DNA from: Flavobacteriales bacterium
GTDB lineage: Bacteria > Bacteroidota > Bacteroidia > Flavobacteriales_F > PHOS-HE28
DNA: 11,801 nucleotides
NCBI GenBank assembly: GCA_020854015.1
Contig: JADZGG010000179.1
Coordinates: 1-11,801, forward strand
Direction: 5' to 3'
Below are positions 1 to 6,415 of the stretch, one piece after another. Within the stretch, counting starts at the first letter, position 1. Each line of letters starts with the position of its first letter. A program made the translations under genes and the position numbers. Under the pieces are notes generated by a model that ran no database searches, was not told where the DNA came from, and saw only the letters and a program-made list of their open reading frames with translations.

Positions 1-784
1 AGCTGCTGTGCACGCGTACCAGCACGGGTTCGTTCGGTTCCCAAGTGCCCTTCACCAGAGCGAGGTGTTCCTCACCCGTGTTCACCTGACGGAAGGCGAT
101 CAGCTGGAAGGCACCGTGTTCCGTCGGAAGCTCCACGTCCACCAAGCGCTCAACGAGCCGCTCGGTGCGCATGCGGTAGGCCACCAGGTCGGCAATGCTG
201 ATCAGTTTGAGGTCGAACTGCTTCGCGATCAGCTGCAGTTCCGGCAGGCGGGCCATGGTGCCATCGTCGTTCATGATCTCTACGATCACGCCCGCAGGTT
301 CGAACCCGGCGAGACGCGAGAGGTCGACCGCAGCCTCGGTATGGCCGGTGCGGCGCAGCACACCGCCGTTGCGGGCCTTCAGCGGAAAGATGTGGCCAGG
401 GCGGGCGAGATCATCCGCCTTCGCCTCCGGATCGATCAAGGCAAGTACGGTGGCACTGCGGTCGGAGGCACTGATGCCCGTGCTGGTACCGCGCCCTTTC
501 ACGTCCACGCTCACCGTAAAGGGAGTGTGGTGAAGCGCGGTGTTGTCCTGCACCATCAGGTCGAGCCCAAGTTCTTCGCAGCGTTGTTCTGTCAGTGGCG
601 CGCAAATGAGCCCGCGGCCGTGCTTGGCCATGAAGTTGATGACCTCCGGGGTGGCATTCCGGGCTGCGGTGAGGAAGTCGCCCTCGTTCTCGCGGTCCTC
701 ATCGTCCACCACGATCACCACTTTGCCTTCGCGGATGTCCTGAATGGCCGCCTCAATACTGTCGAACGGGATCTTGTCGCTCAT
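1..784 (-). CDS. ribBA: RibBA: DHBP synthase / GTP cyclohydrolase II (3' end cut by window edge)
   Basis: Cytoplasmic riboflavin-synthesis enzyme. The N-terminal half converts ribulose 5-phosphate to 3,4-dihydroxy-2-butanone 4-phosphate; the C-terminal half opens GTP to the pyrimidine precursor. I translated 261 residues from ATG 784. Residues 1-205 are a full RibB domain: the acidic metal/substrate loop DDEDRENEGD (27-36), GLICAPL (58-64), HIFPL (131-135), and RRTGHTEAAVDL (144-155). From about residue 216 the RibA domain begins with ELPTEHGAF (218-226), LALVKG (241-246) and LVRVHSS (255-261), just before the zinc-binding cysteines, which lie outside the window. It is the last visible gene of the minus-strand operon, 48 bases after the second glycosyltransferase, and it has its own candidate -7 element at 811-818. 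The fusion type is certain from the join; whether the RibA half is active cannot be seen. Confidence 0.96.
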   Translation of the reverse strand, partial: MSDKIPFDSIEAAIQDIREGKVVIVVDDEDRENEGDFLTAARNATPEVINFMAKHGRGLICAPLTEQRCEELGLDLMVQDNTALHHTPFTVSVDVKGRGTSTGISASDRSATVLALIDPEAKADDLARPGHIFPLKARNGGVLRRTGHTEAAVDLSRLAGFEPAGVIVEIMNDDGTMARLPELQLIAKQFDLKLISIADLVAYRMRTERLVERLVDVELPTEHGAFQLIAFRQVNTGEEHLALVKGTWEPNEPVLVRVHSS

Positions 785-790
785 GCCGGA

Positions 791-806
791 CGTTCCTTGT
801 GGAACG
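791..806 (-). promoter_or_regulatory. Small hairpin just upstream of ribBA
   Basis: CGTTCC-TTGT-GGAACG forms a perfect 6-bp stem with a 4-base loop. It lies 6 bases upstream of the ribBA ATG and at or just after the expected transcription start. It could affect initiation of translation or mRNA stability. It is far too short for an FMN riboswitch. Function is inference only. Confidence 0.4.
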
Positions 807-810
807 CGTG

Positions 811-818
811 CAAAGGTA
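811..818 (-). promoter_or_regulatory. Candidate -7 element for ribBA
   Basis: The minus strand reads TACCTTTG, a full match to the Bacteroidota -7 consensus TAnnTTTG, 26 bases before the ribBA ATG. No TTG is found at the usual -33 distance; a 10-bp palindrome CCCGGCCGGG (820-829) lies directly upstream instead. It suggests that ribBA can be transcribed separately from the operon upstream. Confidence 0.45.
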
Positions 819-832
819 ACCCGGCCGGGCCC

Positions 833-2023
833 TTAATGGGGGGGTACAGGCGTGGTGGCGGTCACCAGCGCCTCCAAACGGCTTGCGGCCTGGTCCCAAT
901 CGAAATGGGAGCGTACGAATCGATTTCCGTTGGCAGCGATGCGGTCCCGTTCGTCCGGATCGGAAAGCAGCCGCAGGATGTGCTCGGCGTACTCTTCCGG
1001 TTCGTTGCCGATCAAAATGGCCTCACCGGCGGGCGCACCCACGGCGTTGTTGGCCAGCGAGGAGGTGATGCAGGGAATGCGCATGGCCATGGCTTCCAGC
1101 AACTTGTTCTGCAGTCCCGTGCCGATCTGCATGGGGGCGCAGAAGATCTTGGCGTTCGCATAGGAGTCGCGGATGTCCTTCACCCAGCCGCTCACGCTGA
1201 TCAAAGGGTCCAGTCGCGCCAATTCCTTCACCTGCGGACTTGGGTCCACGCCACTGATCAGCAGGCTTGTGCCGGGGCGCTGGCGGCGCACGAGCGGGAG
1301 CACGCGACGGGCCAGAAAGAGCACGCTGTCGATGTTCGGCGGGTAGTTCATGTTCCCTGTGAACAACAGGTCGTGGTGGCGCTCCCCTTCGCGGGGGCTG
1401 AAGTAGGAGAGGTCCACACCGTTGGGGATCACTGCCACGCGATCGCGGTCCGGGTGGTAGAGGAAGTCGCGGTCCTGGGCCGAGATGATGATGTTGTTGT
1501 CGAACAGGTCGAACATCAGGTTCTCGTAGGCGATCAGCCGGTGTGTTTCGGCGCGTAGCAGCGGCTTCAGGTAGAACGGTGCCGTTTCCGTACGCCGCTC
1601 CATCCCCTTGCTCAGGGTGTCCATGTAGTCCAGCGACTTCGGCAGTTCATAGTGGTGCCTGACGTACTCCGTCGTGCGCACCAACTGGCAGATCACATGC
1701 TCCGGCCTGAAGGAAGCGATCACTTCATCGAAGCGCCGGTGGGCGTGGCGTTGGTGGAAGTAGGCCACCTGGAAAGGGAGCCGCGAAAAGGCCGCCGTGA
1801 TCAAGCGCAGAATGATCCGCCAGCGGGGCAGATGCACCACTTCGATGTGTTGGCAGATGCCCTGCAGGTGCTTCACATGCTCAGGGTCGATGGGCTGATC
1901 GCTAAGGCAGAACAGAAAGACCTCATGCCGCTCGGCTAGCCGCGAGACCAAGTGGTAGGCACGCAGCTTGTCGCCTTTCTCCAAAGGATAGGGCACCCGC
2001 GAAAGGACCACGAGCAACCTCAT
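833..2023 (-). CDS. GT4-family glycosyltransferase (EpsH1/PEP-CTERM-associated type)
   Basis: A 396-residue GT-B fold glycosyltransferase, expected to act at the cytoplasmic face of the membrane and to move a sugar from a nucleotide donor to a glycan or lipid acceptor. The N-terminal acceptor domain opens with SRVPYPLEKGDKLRAYHL (8-25), which resembles the family called sugar transferase, PEP-CTERM/EpsH1 system associated. The inter-domain mark is VIPNGVD (198-204). The donor domain has FTGNMNYPPN (221-230), LLISGVDPS (254-262) and the nucleotide-sugar site around GTGLQNKLLEAMAM (301-314). There is no signal peptide or membrane helix. The start overlaps the stop of the upstream glycosyltransferase by four bases (ATGA), so the two are probably translationally coupled. 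Donor and acceptor cannot be told from sequence. Confidence 0.9.
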   Translation of the reverse strand: MRLLVVLSRVPYPLEKGDKLRAYHLVSRLAERHEVFLFCLSDQPIDPEHVKHLQGICQHIEVVHLPRWRIILRLITAAFSRLPFQVAYFHQRHAHRRFDEVIASFRPEHVICQLVRTTEYVRHHYELPKSLDYMDTLSKGMERRTETAPFYLKPLLRAETHRLIAYENLMFDLFDNNIIISAQDRDFLYHPDRDRVAVIPNGVDLSYFSPREGERHHDLLFTGNMNYPPNIDSVLFLARRVLPLVRRQRPGTSLLISGVDPSPQVKELARLDPLISVSGWVKDIRDSYANAKIFCAPMQIGTGLQNKLLEAMAMRIPCITSSLANNAVGAPAGEAILIGNEPEEYAEHILRLLSDPDERDRIAANGNRFVRSHFDWDQAASRLEALVTATTPVPPH

Positions 2024-3219
2024 CGGGTGATCAAGGAGCTGTAGAAGGCGATGAGCTCTCGCACAATGGGACCGTCGGAGTAGCTGCGCTCGATCAGTGC
2101 CCGGGCGTTCCGGCCGATGATGGCGGCCTTATCGGGATGGTCCAGCAGTTCACACATGCGCTGCGCGAAGGCTTCCGCGGTATCCGCCAACAGGATGTCC
2201 GTGCCGTCGGTGTGGTCGATGCCTTCGGCGCCCATGGTGGTGCTGATCACACAGCGGCCCATGGCCATGCCTTCCACGATCTTCACCCGCATGCCACCGG
2301 CGCTGAACAGCGGTACCACCATGGTATGGTTGCGCGCCATGAACTCGTTGGCGCTCTTCACGCGGCCTTGCACGTTGAGCCCCGGCATGTTCAGGGCCAT
2401 CAGGTCCGCGGGCATCTTGTTACCGGCCAGGTTCATGCGGGCCTCAGGGTGCTTCGCCAGCACCTTCGGCCACACTTCGCTCACCAACCAGCGCACGCCT
2501 TCCTCGTTGGGCTGCCAGTCCATGCTTCCGAGGTGGAAGAACATGGGGGCACCAGCGGGCATGGGCTCTTCGTACTCCACCGGGTCCACACCGAAGGGAA
2601 TGGTATGGATCGGGGTGCGGGTGCCATGGGCCTTGTAGTGCTCGGCGTCGGCAGGGGTTATCGCAGCCACTCCGTCCACCCGATCCAGCACGGCCAGCTC
2701 GTAATCCTTCAGCTGCTTGGCCAGGAACATCCGGTACGGCTTCTTCAGAAAATGCCGTTCACCGGTGGCGATGCGCTCCTGCAGCACATGCTCCAGGTTG
2801 TGCGACCGCAGCACGATGCGCGCCTTGCTGTACCGCCGGATGTTCGGTATGTACGGCGTCATGAACAGGCTCTCCAACTGAACGATGTCGAAGCGCTCCT
2901 TCGAGAGCAACCGGATCAGGCGGATGTCGAGGTCCGGCGAAAAGAAGCGGCTGACGTTGTAGTTGTCCGAGGTCAGGAGGTCCGTGAAGGCATCCACCAC
3001 GTTGAGGGAGGTGTCCACGAAGACCCCCTCGATGCGCGTGCGCTCCAGCATATCGGCCGGCACCTGGTCCATGATCAGGGGGTGCTTGGGCGTGCTGATG
3101 CAGATCACCTTCACCTCATGCCCGGCGTTCAGCAGGCCCCTGGTCAGGTTGTGCATGGCCTTGCTTCCCCCGTCGATCGGAGGGAAGGGTGGCTTATTGC
3201 ACAGTTGGAGGATGCGCAT
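2020..3219 (-). CDS. GT4-family glycosyltransferase
   Basis: A 399-residue GT-B fold glycosyltransferase. The N-terminal domain begins MRILQLCNKPPFPPIDGG (1-18), the usual beta1-loop with a Gly pair. Further marks are LRSHNLEH (137-144), IPFGVDP (207-213) at the domain linker, FHLGSMDWQPNEEG (228-241) at the start of the donor domain, and the donor-binding segment SAGGMRVKIVEGMAMG (306-321). I chose ATG 3219 because the beta strand begins there; an in-frame ATG at 3267 would add 16 residues that do not fit the fold and would deepen the overlap with the permease gene. With this start the gene overlaps the permease stop by 26 bases and the next glycosyltransferase by 4. It is related to that neighbour only at fold level, so this is not a recent tandem duplication. 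The glycan made is unknown. Confidence 0.9.
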   Translation of the reverse strand: MRILQLCNKPPFPPIDGGSKAMHNLTRGLLNAGHEVKVICISTPKHPLIMDQVPADMLERTRIEGVFVDTSLNVVDAFTDLLTSDNYNVSRFFSPDLDIRLIRLLSKERFDIVQLESLFMTPYIPNIRRYSKARIVLRSHNLEHVLQERIATGERHFLKKPYRMFLAKQLKDYELAVLDRVDGVAAITPADAEHYKAHGTRTPIHTIPFGVDPVEYEEPMPAGAPMFFHLGSMDWQPNEEGVRWLVSEVWPKVLAKHPEARMNLAGNKMPADLMALNMPGLNVQGRVKSANEFMARNHTMVVPLFSAGGMRVKIVEGMAMGRCVISTTMGAEGIDHTDGTDILLADTAEAFAQRMCELLDHPDKAAIIGRNARALIERSYSDGPIVRELIAFYSSLITR

Positions 3220-4633
3220 TCCGGATGAACAGGCGACGCAGCCTGGACCAGCCGCGATAATACGCATCGCGGTCCAAGAGCGGGCTGTCCGTTGCTGCGG
3301 TCCACAGCAACCAGAGCCCCACGGGCAGCAGTACGAAGGTGCTGATCCACATACCGGGCCAAGCGCCGATCTCCCCGGCCACCACGAGTTTCTCGGTGCT
3401 GAAGCTGATCACATGGAAGATCAGGAAGAAGATGATGGCGAACACCGTGGGCAGCCCCATACCCCCCTTGCGGATGATGGCACCCAGCGGCGCACCGATC
3501 AGGAAGAACACCACGCAGGCGAAGGCCAACATGAGCTTGCGGTGCCATTCGATCCGGAACTTGGCGATCATACGCGTCCGATCGTTCAGCTCCCCCATAG
3601 ACCGGTCCACGAACTCCAAGTTGGAGCGCAGCATCGTCTGGGCCATCTCGTACGTACCACGGCCGCTCACCGCGGAAAGGGCAGGAGGGGCGGCCGCAAT
3701 GGTTCCGGGCGCCGGGGTCTTCACAGAGTCGCGCGTCACCCAAAGCGCATTGCGCAAGTAGTGTTCCTGGGTGGCCTCGCGCTCGTTGGCCTTGGCCCGG
3801 AGGCTGTCCTCCGTATGATCAAGCTGCCCGAGGGTGAGCATCTTGTAGTGGTCTTTGAAAAGGTCCTCGTCCGTTCGCTGGAGGCCCAGTCCGCTCAGGT
3901 CCAGGCGGAAGAGTTCCTGCTTGAAGGATCCGCGCACGAGTGGCTCCGAACCGCCCTTGATACCGGGCATCCGGTCGCGTTCGTCGTAGAACACACCATC
4001 TTCCAAGGTCAGCAGCATGTACTGGCCGTCAACGCTTCGTTGCATGTGCCCGCGTTTGGCGCGCACCACGGTGCGGTTGGCCTGGAAGGCTTCCCGGTGG
4101 TCGTAGATCAGCACGTCCTGGAGCGTTCCATCGGCTTCGTTCTTCTCCCCGACGCGCATGCTGAAACCATCAATGCCGTTGAAGAAGACACCGGCCTTGA
4201 TCGTGATGGCCGGCTTTTTCTTGGTCACGTCCCACAAAAGGCTCTGGCTCTTCAGGTTGATCAGCGGCAGCAGGTTGTTGCTGAAGAAAAAGGAGAACCC
4301 TGCGATCAGCAACGTGAATACGACCAAGGGGCGAATGATCTTCCCCAGACCCAATCCGGCGCTGCGCATGGGTGTGAGCTCGGAATGTTCGCCCAGCCCG
4401 CCCATGGTCATGATGGAGGAGAGGAGCACGGCCAGCGGCAGCACCAGGGGAATGAAGCCGCAGGTGGCGTAGATGATCAGCTCGATGAGGACGTCCCACG
4501 GCAGGCCTTTGCCCATGAACTCATCCACCCACTTCCACAGCCATTGCATGGAGAAGATGAAGAGCACGATGAGGAAAGTGATCATGAAGGGACCCCAGTA
4601 GGCCCCGATGATCATGCGATGCAATCGCTTCAT
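3194..4633 (-). CDS. LptF/LptG family permease (YjgP/YjgQ)
   Basis: Inner-membrane subunit of the LptB2FG-type ABC transporter that extracts lipopolysaccharide from the inner membrane and sends it over the periplasmic bridge. The 479 residues show three N-terminal helices (about 11-32, 47-75, 99-121), a large periplasmic beta domain (about 122-355), and three C-terminal helices (about 367-387, 395-414, 427-447). Family segments include EHSELTPMRSAG (82-93), the coupling region facing LptB, and GAPLGAIIRKGGMG (380-393). E. coli LptF and LptG are near 360 residues; the extra length lies mainly between about 260 and 345 and includes a Pro/Ala-rich stretch (306-322). It is 30 bases downstream of the START-like gene and overlaps the next gene. 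LptF and LptG cannot be told apart here, so no symbol is given. Confidence 0.93.
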   Translation of the reverse strand: MKRLHRMIIGAYWGPFMITFLIVLFIFSMQWLWKWVDEFMGKGLPWDVLIELIIYATCGFIPLVLPLAVLLSSIMTMGGLGEHSELTPMRSAGLGLGKIIRPLVVFTLLIAGFSFFFSNNLLPLINLKSQSLLWDVTKKKPAITIKAGVFFNGIDGFSMRVGEKNEADGTLQDVLIYDHREAFQANRTVVRAKRGHMQRSVDGQYMLLTLEDGVFYDERDRMPGIKGGSEPLVRGSFKQELFRLDLSGLGLQRTDEDLFKDHYKMLTLGQLDHTEDSLRAKANEREATQEHYLRNALWVTRDSVKTPAPGTIAAAPPALSAVSGRGTYEMAQTMLRSNLEFVDRSMGELNDRTRMIAKFRIEWHRKLMLAFACVVFFLIGAPLGAIIRKGGMGLPTVFAIIFFLIFHVISFSTEKLVVAGEIGAWPGMWISTFVLLPVGLWLLWTAATDSPLLDRDAYYRGWSRLRRLFIRNAHPPTVQ

Positions 4634-4663
4634 ATGAAAGTGCCGACGGCCGTCGAGCGGGCC

Positions 4664-5683
4664 TTAAGCCCCCAATACACGTGCCAGGTTGGCCACTTGG
4701 GAATCCCACAAGGCACGGGCCTCGGGCAGGTCCTTGGGCCAGGCGTGGTCAGTGACAACAAGGGCCACATCGTTGGTCATGGGATCCACCCGGATCCGCA
4801 GTTCGAAGAAGGCACCGGCGTCGTCATCCTCCTCCCAATGGAAACGCATCAGCTCACCTTGCTTGCGACCGATGCATACCGCTTGCTGCACATCCGTTCC
4901 CCAAACGAAGGAAAACTCGTCGCCGCGCACGTTCACATCATCGCAGAACCACTCGCTGAACCCGCTCGGGGTGCTGATCATATCGTATAGCGCATTGATC
5001 GAGGTGCGCATGTAATGCTCGATCACGAAACGCTCCTTAGTAGCGCGTTTGGTCAGGCGCGATGGACCGCTCAACGGATCGACCCCCGTCATCACGGCCT
5101 GGATCGGTTCCTTTGGCTTGCTGGCCTTTCCCTTGGCGGGTGCGGTTGGCGATGCGGCCTTCACGGCCACAGGCTTCGGTGCCTCGACCTTGGGGGCCGG
5201 AGCTGCCTCCTTGGTTGCGGGTTTCGCGGGAGCTGCGGCTGGCTTTGGTGCGGGTGCCTTGGGGGTGGTTGGCGTCGGCTTCGCCTTTACGGGAGTCCCT
5301 TTCTTCGGTGCCGGGGGCGGGGCCACCTTCTTGGCCGGGGCTGCCTTCTTCATCACCACCTTCTTGGCGGGGGAGGCGGCCTTCTTGGCGACAACGGGTT
5401 TGCCCTTCGGAGCGGACTTCTTGGCCACCGGGGCCTTTTTCGCCGGAGCCTTCTTCACAGGCTTCGCCTTTACCGCCGGCTTTGCCACCTTCTTTGCGGG
5501 TGCGGGCTTCGCCTTGCCTTTAACGGCTTTGGCCGGTGCTGCCTTGGGCTTGCCCTTGGCTTTGGGTGCGGGTCGGGAAGTGCTGGCTTTGGCACCGCCT
5601 TTCGGCGTAGCCTTTTTCACCACGGACTTCGGTTTGACGGCCGCTTTGGCCTTCTTCTTGGGAGCTTCCTTCTTCTTCGCCAT
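4664..5683 (-). CDS. START-like (SRPBCC) domain protein with long histone H1-like Lys/Ala/Pro tail
   Basis: A 339-residue two-part protein. Residues 2-191 are almost wholly Lys, Ala, Pro and Val in irregular KKAAPAKK/KAKP-type runs, with no hydrophobic core: a disordered, strongly basic tail like histone H1 or H1-like bacterial nucleoid proteins. Residues 217-339 form a compact START/SRPBCC domain with YMRTSINALYDMISTPSG (224-241), EWFCDDVNVRGDEFSFVWG (244-262), RFHWEEDDD (280-288), ELRIRVDPMTNDVALVVTD (294-312) and a final helix with LWDSQVANL. This matches the short START-like domain I know as a stand-alone protein of about 130 residues in Bacteroidota, whose ligand is not known. I chose ATG 5683 because the tail starts there (MAKKKEAPKKK); an in-frame ATG at 5794 would add 37 residues lying over the promoter. 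It is the first gene of the operon. DNA or RNA binding by the tail is inferred from composition. Confidence 0.88.
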   Translation of the reverse strand: MAKKKEAPKKKAKAAVKPKSVVKKATPKGGAKASTSRPAPKAKGKPKAAPAKAVKGKAKPAPAKKVAKPAVKAKPVKKAPAKKAPVAKKSAPKGKPVVAKKAASPAKKVVMKKAAPAKKVAPPPAPKKGTPVKAKPTPTTPKAPAPKPAAAPAKPATKEAAPAPKVEAPKPVAVKAASPTAPAKGKASKPKEPIQAVMTGVDPLSGPSRLTKRATKERFVIEHYMRTSINALYDMISTPSGFSEWFCDDVNVRGDEFSFVWGTDVQQAVCIGRKQGELMRFHWEEDDDAGAFFELRIRVDPMTNDVALVVTDHAWPKDLPEARALWDSQVANLARVLGA

Positions 5684-5713
5684 CGGTACAAGTGCGGGTG
5701 TACACCACCCGGG

Positions 5714-5743
5714 GAAAGGTAGGTAAAAGAGCTTCCCTTGCAA
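5714..5743 (-). promoter_or_regulatory. Candidate promoter of the START-lptF/G-GT-GT-ribBA operon
   Basis: On the minus strand TTG (5743-5741) is followed after 19 bases by TACCTTTC (5721-5714), 7 of 8 to the Bacteroidota pattern TTG-N19-21-TAnnTTTG. The element ends 30 bases before ATG 5683. The same string CTACCTTT followed by CCC(C)GG recurs before yqgE. Confidence 0.5.
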
Positions 5744-5778
5744 GTTGCACGGAACGCCACGCGGAACGTCCAGGGGAC

Positions 5779-5786
5779 TATATTTG
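5779..5786 (+). promoter_or_regulatory. Candidate -7 element for the tRNA
   Basis: TATATTTG is a full match to TAnnTTTG, ending 42 bases before the first base of the tRNA. No TTG is found at the usual -33 distance, so only the -7 part is supported. Confidence 0.4.
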
Positions 5787-5828
5787 CCGCCCATTTCCCT
5801 CCATTTGGCATTCAGGTGAAGGGTGTAT

Positions 5829-5902
5829 GGCGCGGTAGCTCAGCTGGTTAGAGCGCATGATTCATAATCCTGAGGTCGGGAGTTCAAGTCTCCCCCGCGC
5901 TA
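5829..5902 (+). tRNA. trnM: tRNA-Met (CAT anticodon, elongator-like)
   Basis: A 74-base cloverleaf: acceptor GGCGCGG/CCGCGCT, T8 A9, D stem GCTC/GAGC, anticodon loop TTCATAA with CAT at 5863-5865, five-base variable loop, T stem GGGAG/CTCCC with loop TTCAAGT, discriminator A. CCA is not encoded. It lacks the three G-C pairs of initiator anticodon stems, so it is an elongator; a tRNA-Ile with lysidine at position 34 also has a CAT gene anticodon and cannot be ruled out. Two pairs are odd: G1-U72, and U29 facing C41 (5858 and 5870) in the middle of the anticodon stem. Confidence 0.92.
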
Positions 5903-5904
5903 CG

Positions 5905-5939
5905 AAAGGCCGTCCTCCACATCGGGGATGGCCTTTTTT
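5905..5939 (+). terminator. Rho-independent terminator after the tRNA
   Basis: Arms 5905-5915 (AAAGGCCGTCC) and 5926-5936 (GGATGGCCTTT) pair over 11 bp with one G-U, around a 10-base loop, and run into six T (5934-5939). It stands three bases after the tRNA and should separate it from the downstream protein genes. Confidence 0.88.
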
Positions 5940-5940
5940 G

Positions 5941-6369
5941 TTGTCACCACAACGAGGAATAGTGGTTGCCTTGGCCGTGTTGATCATAGGCTGTGGAGAT
6001 GGTCCGTTCACCCACGAGGACCAAGCCATCCGAGCGGTGATGGCTCAGCAGGAGCGGGATTGGGATGCCGGGGACATCAAGGCCTTCATGAACGGCTATT
6101 CCGATAGCGTCTGCTTCATCAGTCCGAAAGGCAGCACCTGTGGTCGGGCGCAGGTCACGGCCAACTACCTAAAGAGCTATCCCGACAAGTCGGCCATGGG
6201 CGATCTGACCTTCGATCGGCTGGAGGTGCTGACTGCTGGCGACGATCATGCCTGGTGTACCGGTCGCTGGTCCCTCGTGCGTGCGCGGGATACCCTTGGT
6301 GGCGGTTTCTCCCTGTTCTGGGAAAGGGGGCCTTCGGGCTGGCGCATCTTGCGGGACCATACCTACTAA
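5941..6369 (+). CDS. DUF4440 / NTF2-like putative lipoprotein (start uncertain)
   Basis: A small protein of the SnoaL/NTF2-like superfamily, DUF4440 type: a cone-shaped fold that may hold a small ligand; no reaction can be assigned. Domain marks are AVMAQQERDWDAGDIKAFMN, GYSDSVCFISPKG, a YPDKSAMGDLTFD stretch and WERGPSGWRILRDHT at the end. The reading frame upstream of the domain holds a short hydrophobic segment ending in LIIGC, a good lipobox, so it is probably attached to a membrane after export. There is no ATG for this form. TTG 5941 gives 142 residues with an Arg before the hydrophobic stretch and is my choice; GTG 5962 is possible; ATG 6040 (109 residues) would keep the domain but lose the signal. 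The frame runs open into the tRNA, but that part is an artefact. The start falls just behind the tRNA terminator and no clear promoter is seen. Confidence 0.72.
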   Translation: MSPQRGIVVALAVLIIGCGDGPFTHEDQAIRAVMAQQERDWDAGDIKAFMNGYSDSVCFISPKGSTCGRAQVTANYLKSYPDKSAMGDLTFDRLEVLTAGDDHAWCTGRWSLVRARDTLGGGFSLFWERGPSGWRILRDHTY

Positions 6370-6379
6370 GGCGGCCCCC

Positions 6380-6387
6380 TATCTTCG
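6380..6387 (+). promoter_or_regulatory. Candidate -7 element for the rhomboid cluster
   Basis: TATCTTCG, 7 of 8 to TAnnTTTG, ends 28 bases before the rhomboid ATG. The identical octamer stands before pdxH. No -33 TTG is seen at normal spacing. Confidence 0.35.
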
Positions 6388-6415
6388 GCACCTACCGGAA
6401 CACCGGCCTGCCCGA

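Noticed and set aside
8..1558. 516-codon open frame on the plus strand across ribBA and the glycosyltransferase
   Set aside because: It lies opposite two well-recognised genes and its His/Val/Gln-rich translation has no domain; it comes from third-position GC bias.
2963..4990. 675-codon plus-strand frame, the longest open frame in the window
   Set aside because: It is antisense to three clear genes (START-like, LptF/G, glycosyltransferase), shows no motif, and its translation is rich in His, Gln, Glu and Gly as expected from an opposite strand.
5015..5726. Gly/Leu/Cys-rich and Ala/Phe/Gly-rich plus-strand frames that look like secreted repeat or membrane proteins
   Set aside because: They are the reverse reading of the Lys/Ala/Pro tail; repeated AAG and GCC codons produce such strings automatically.
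5857..5940. N-terminal extension of the DUF4440 protein from an ATG inside the tRNA
   Set aside because: These codons are the tRNA anticodon arm and the terminator hairpin, so this is not a real coding start.
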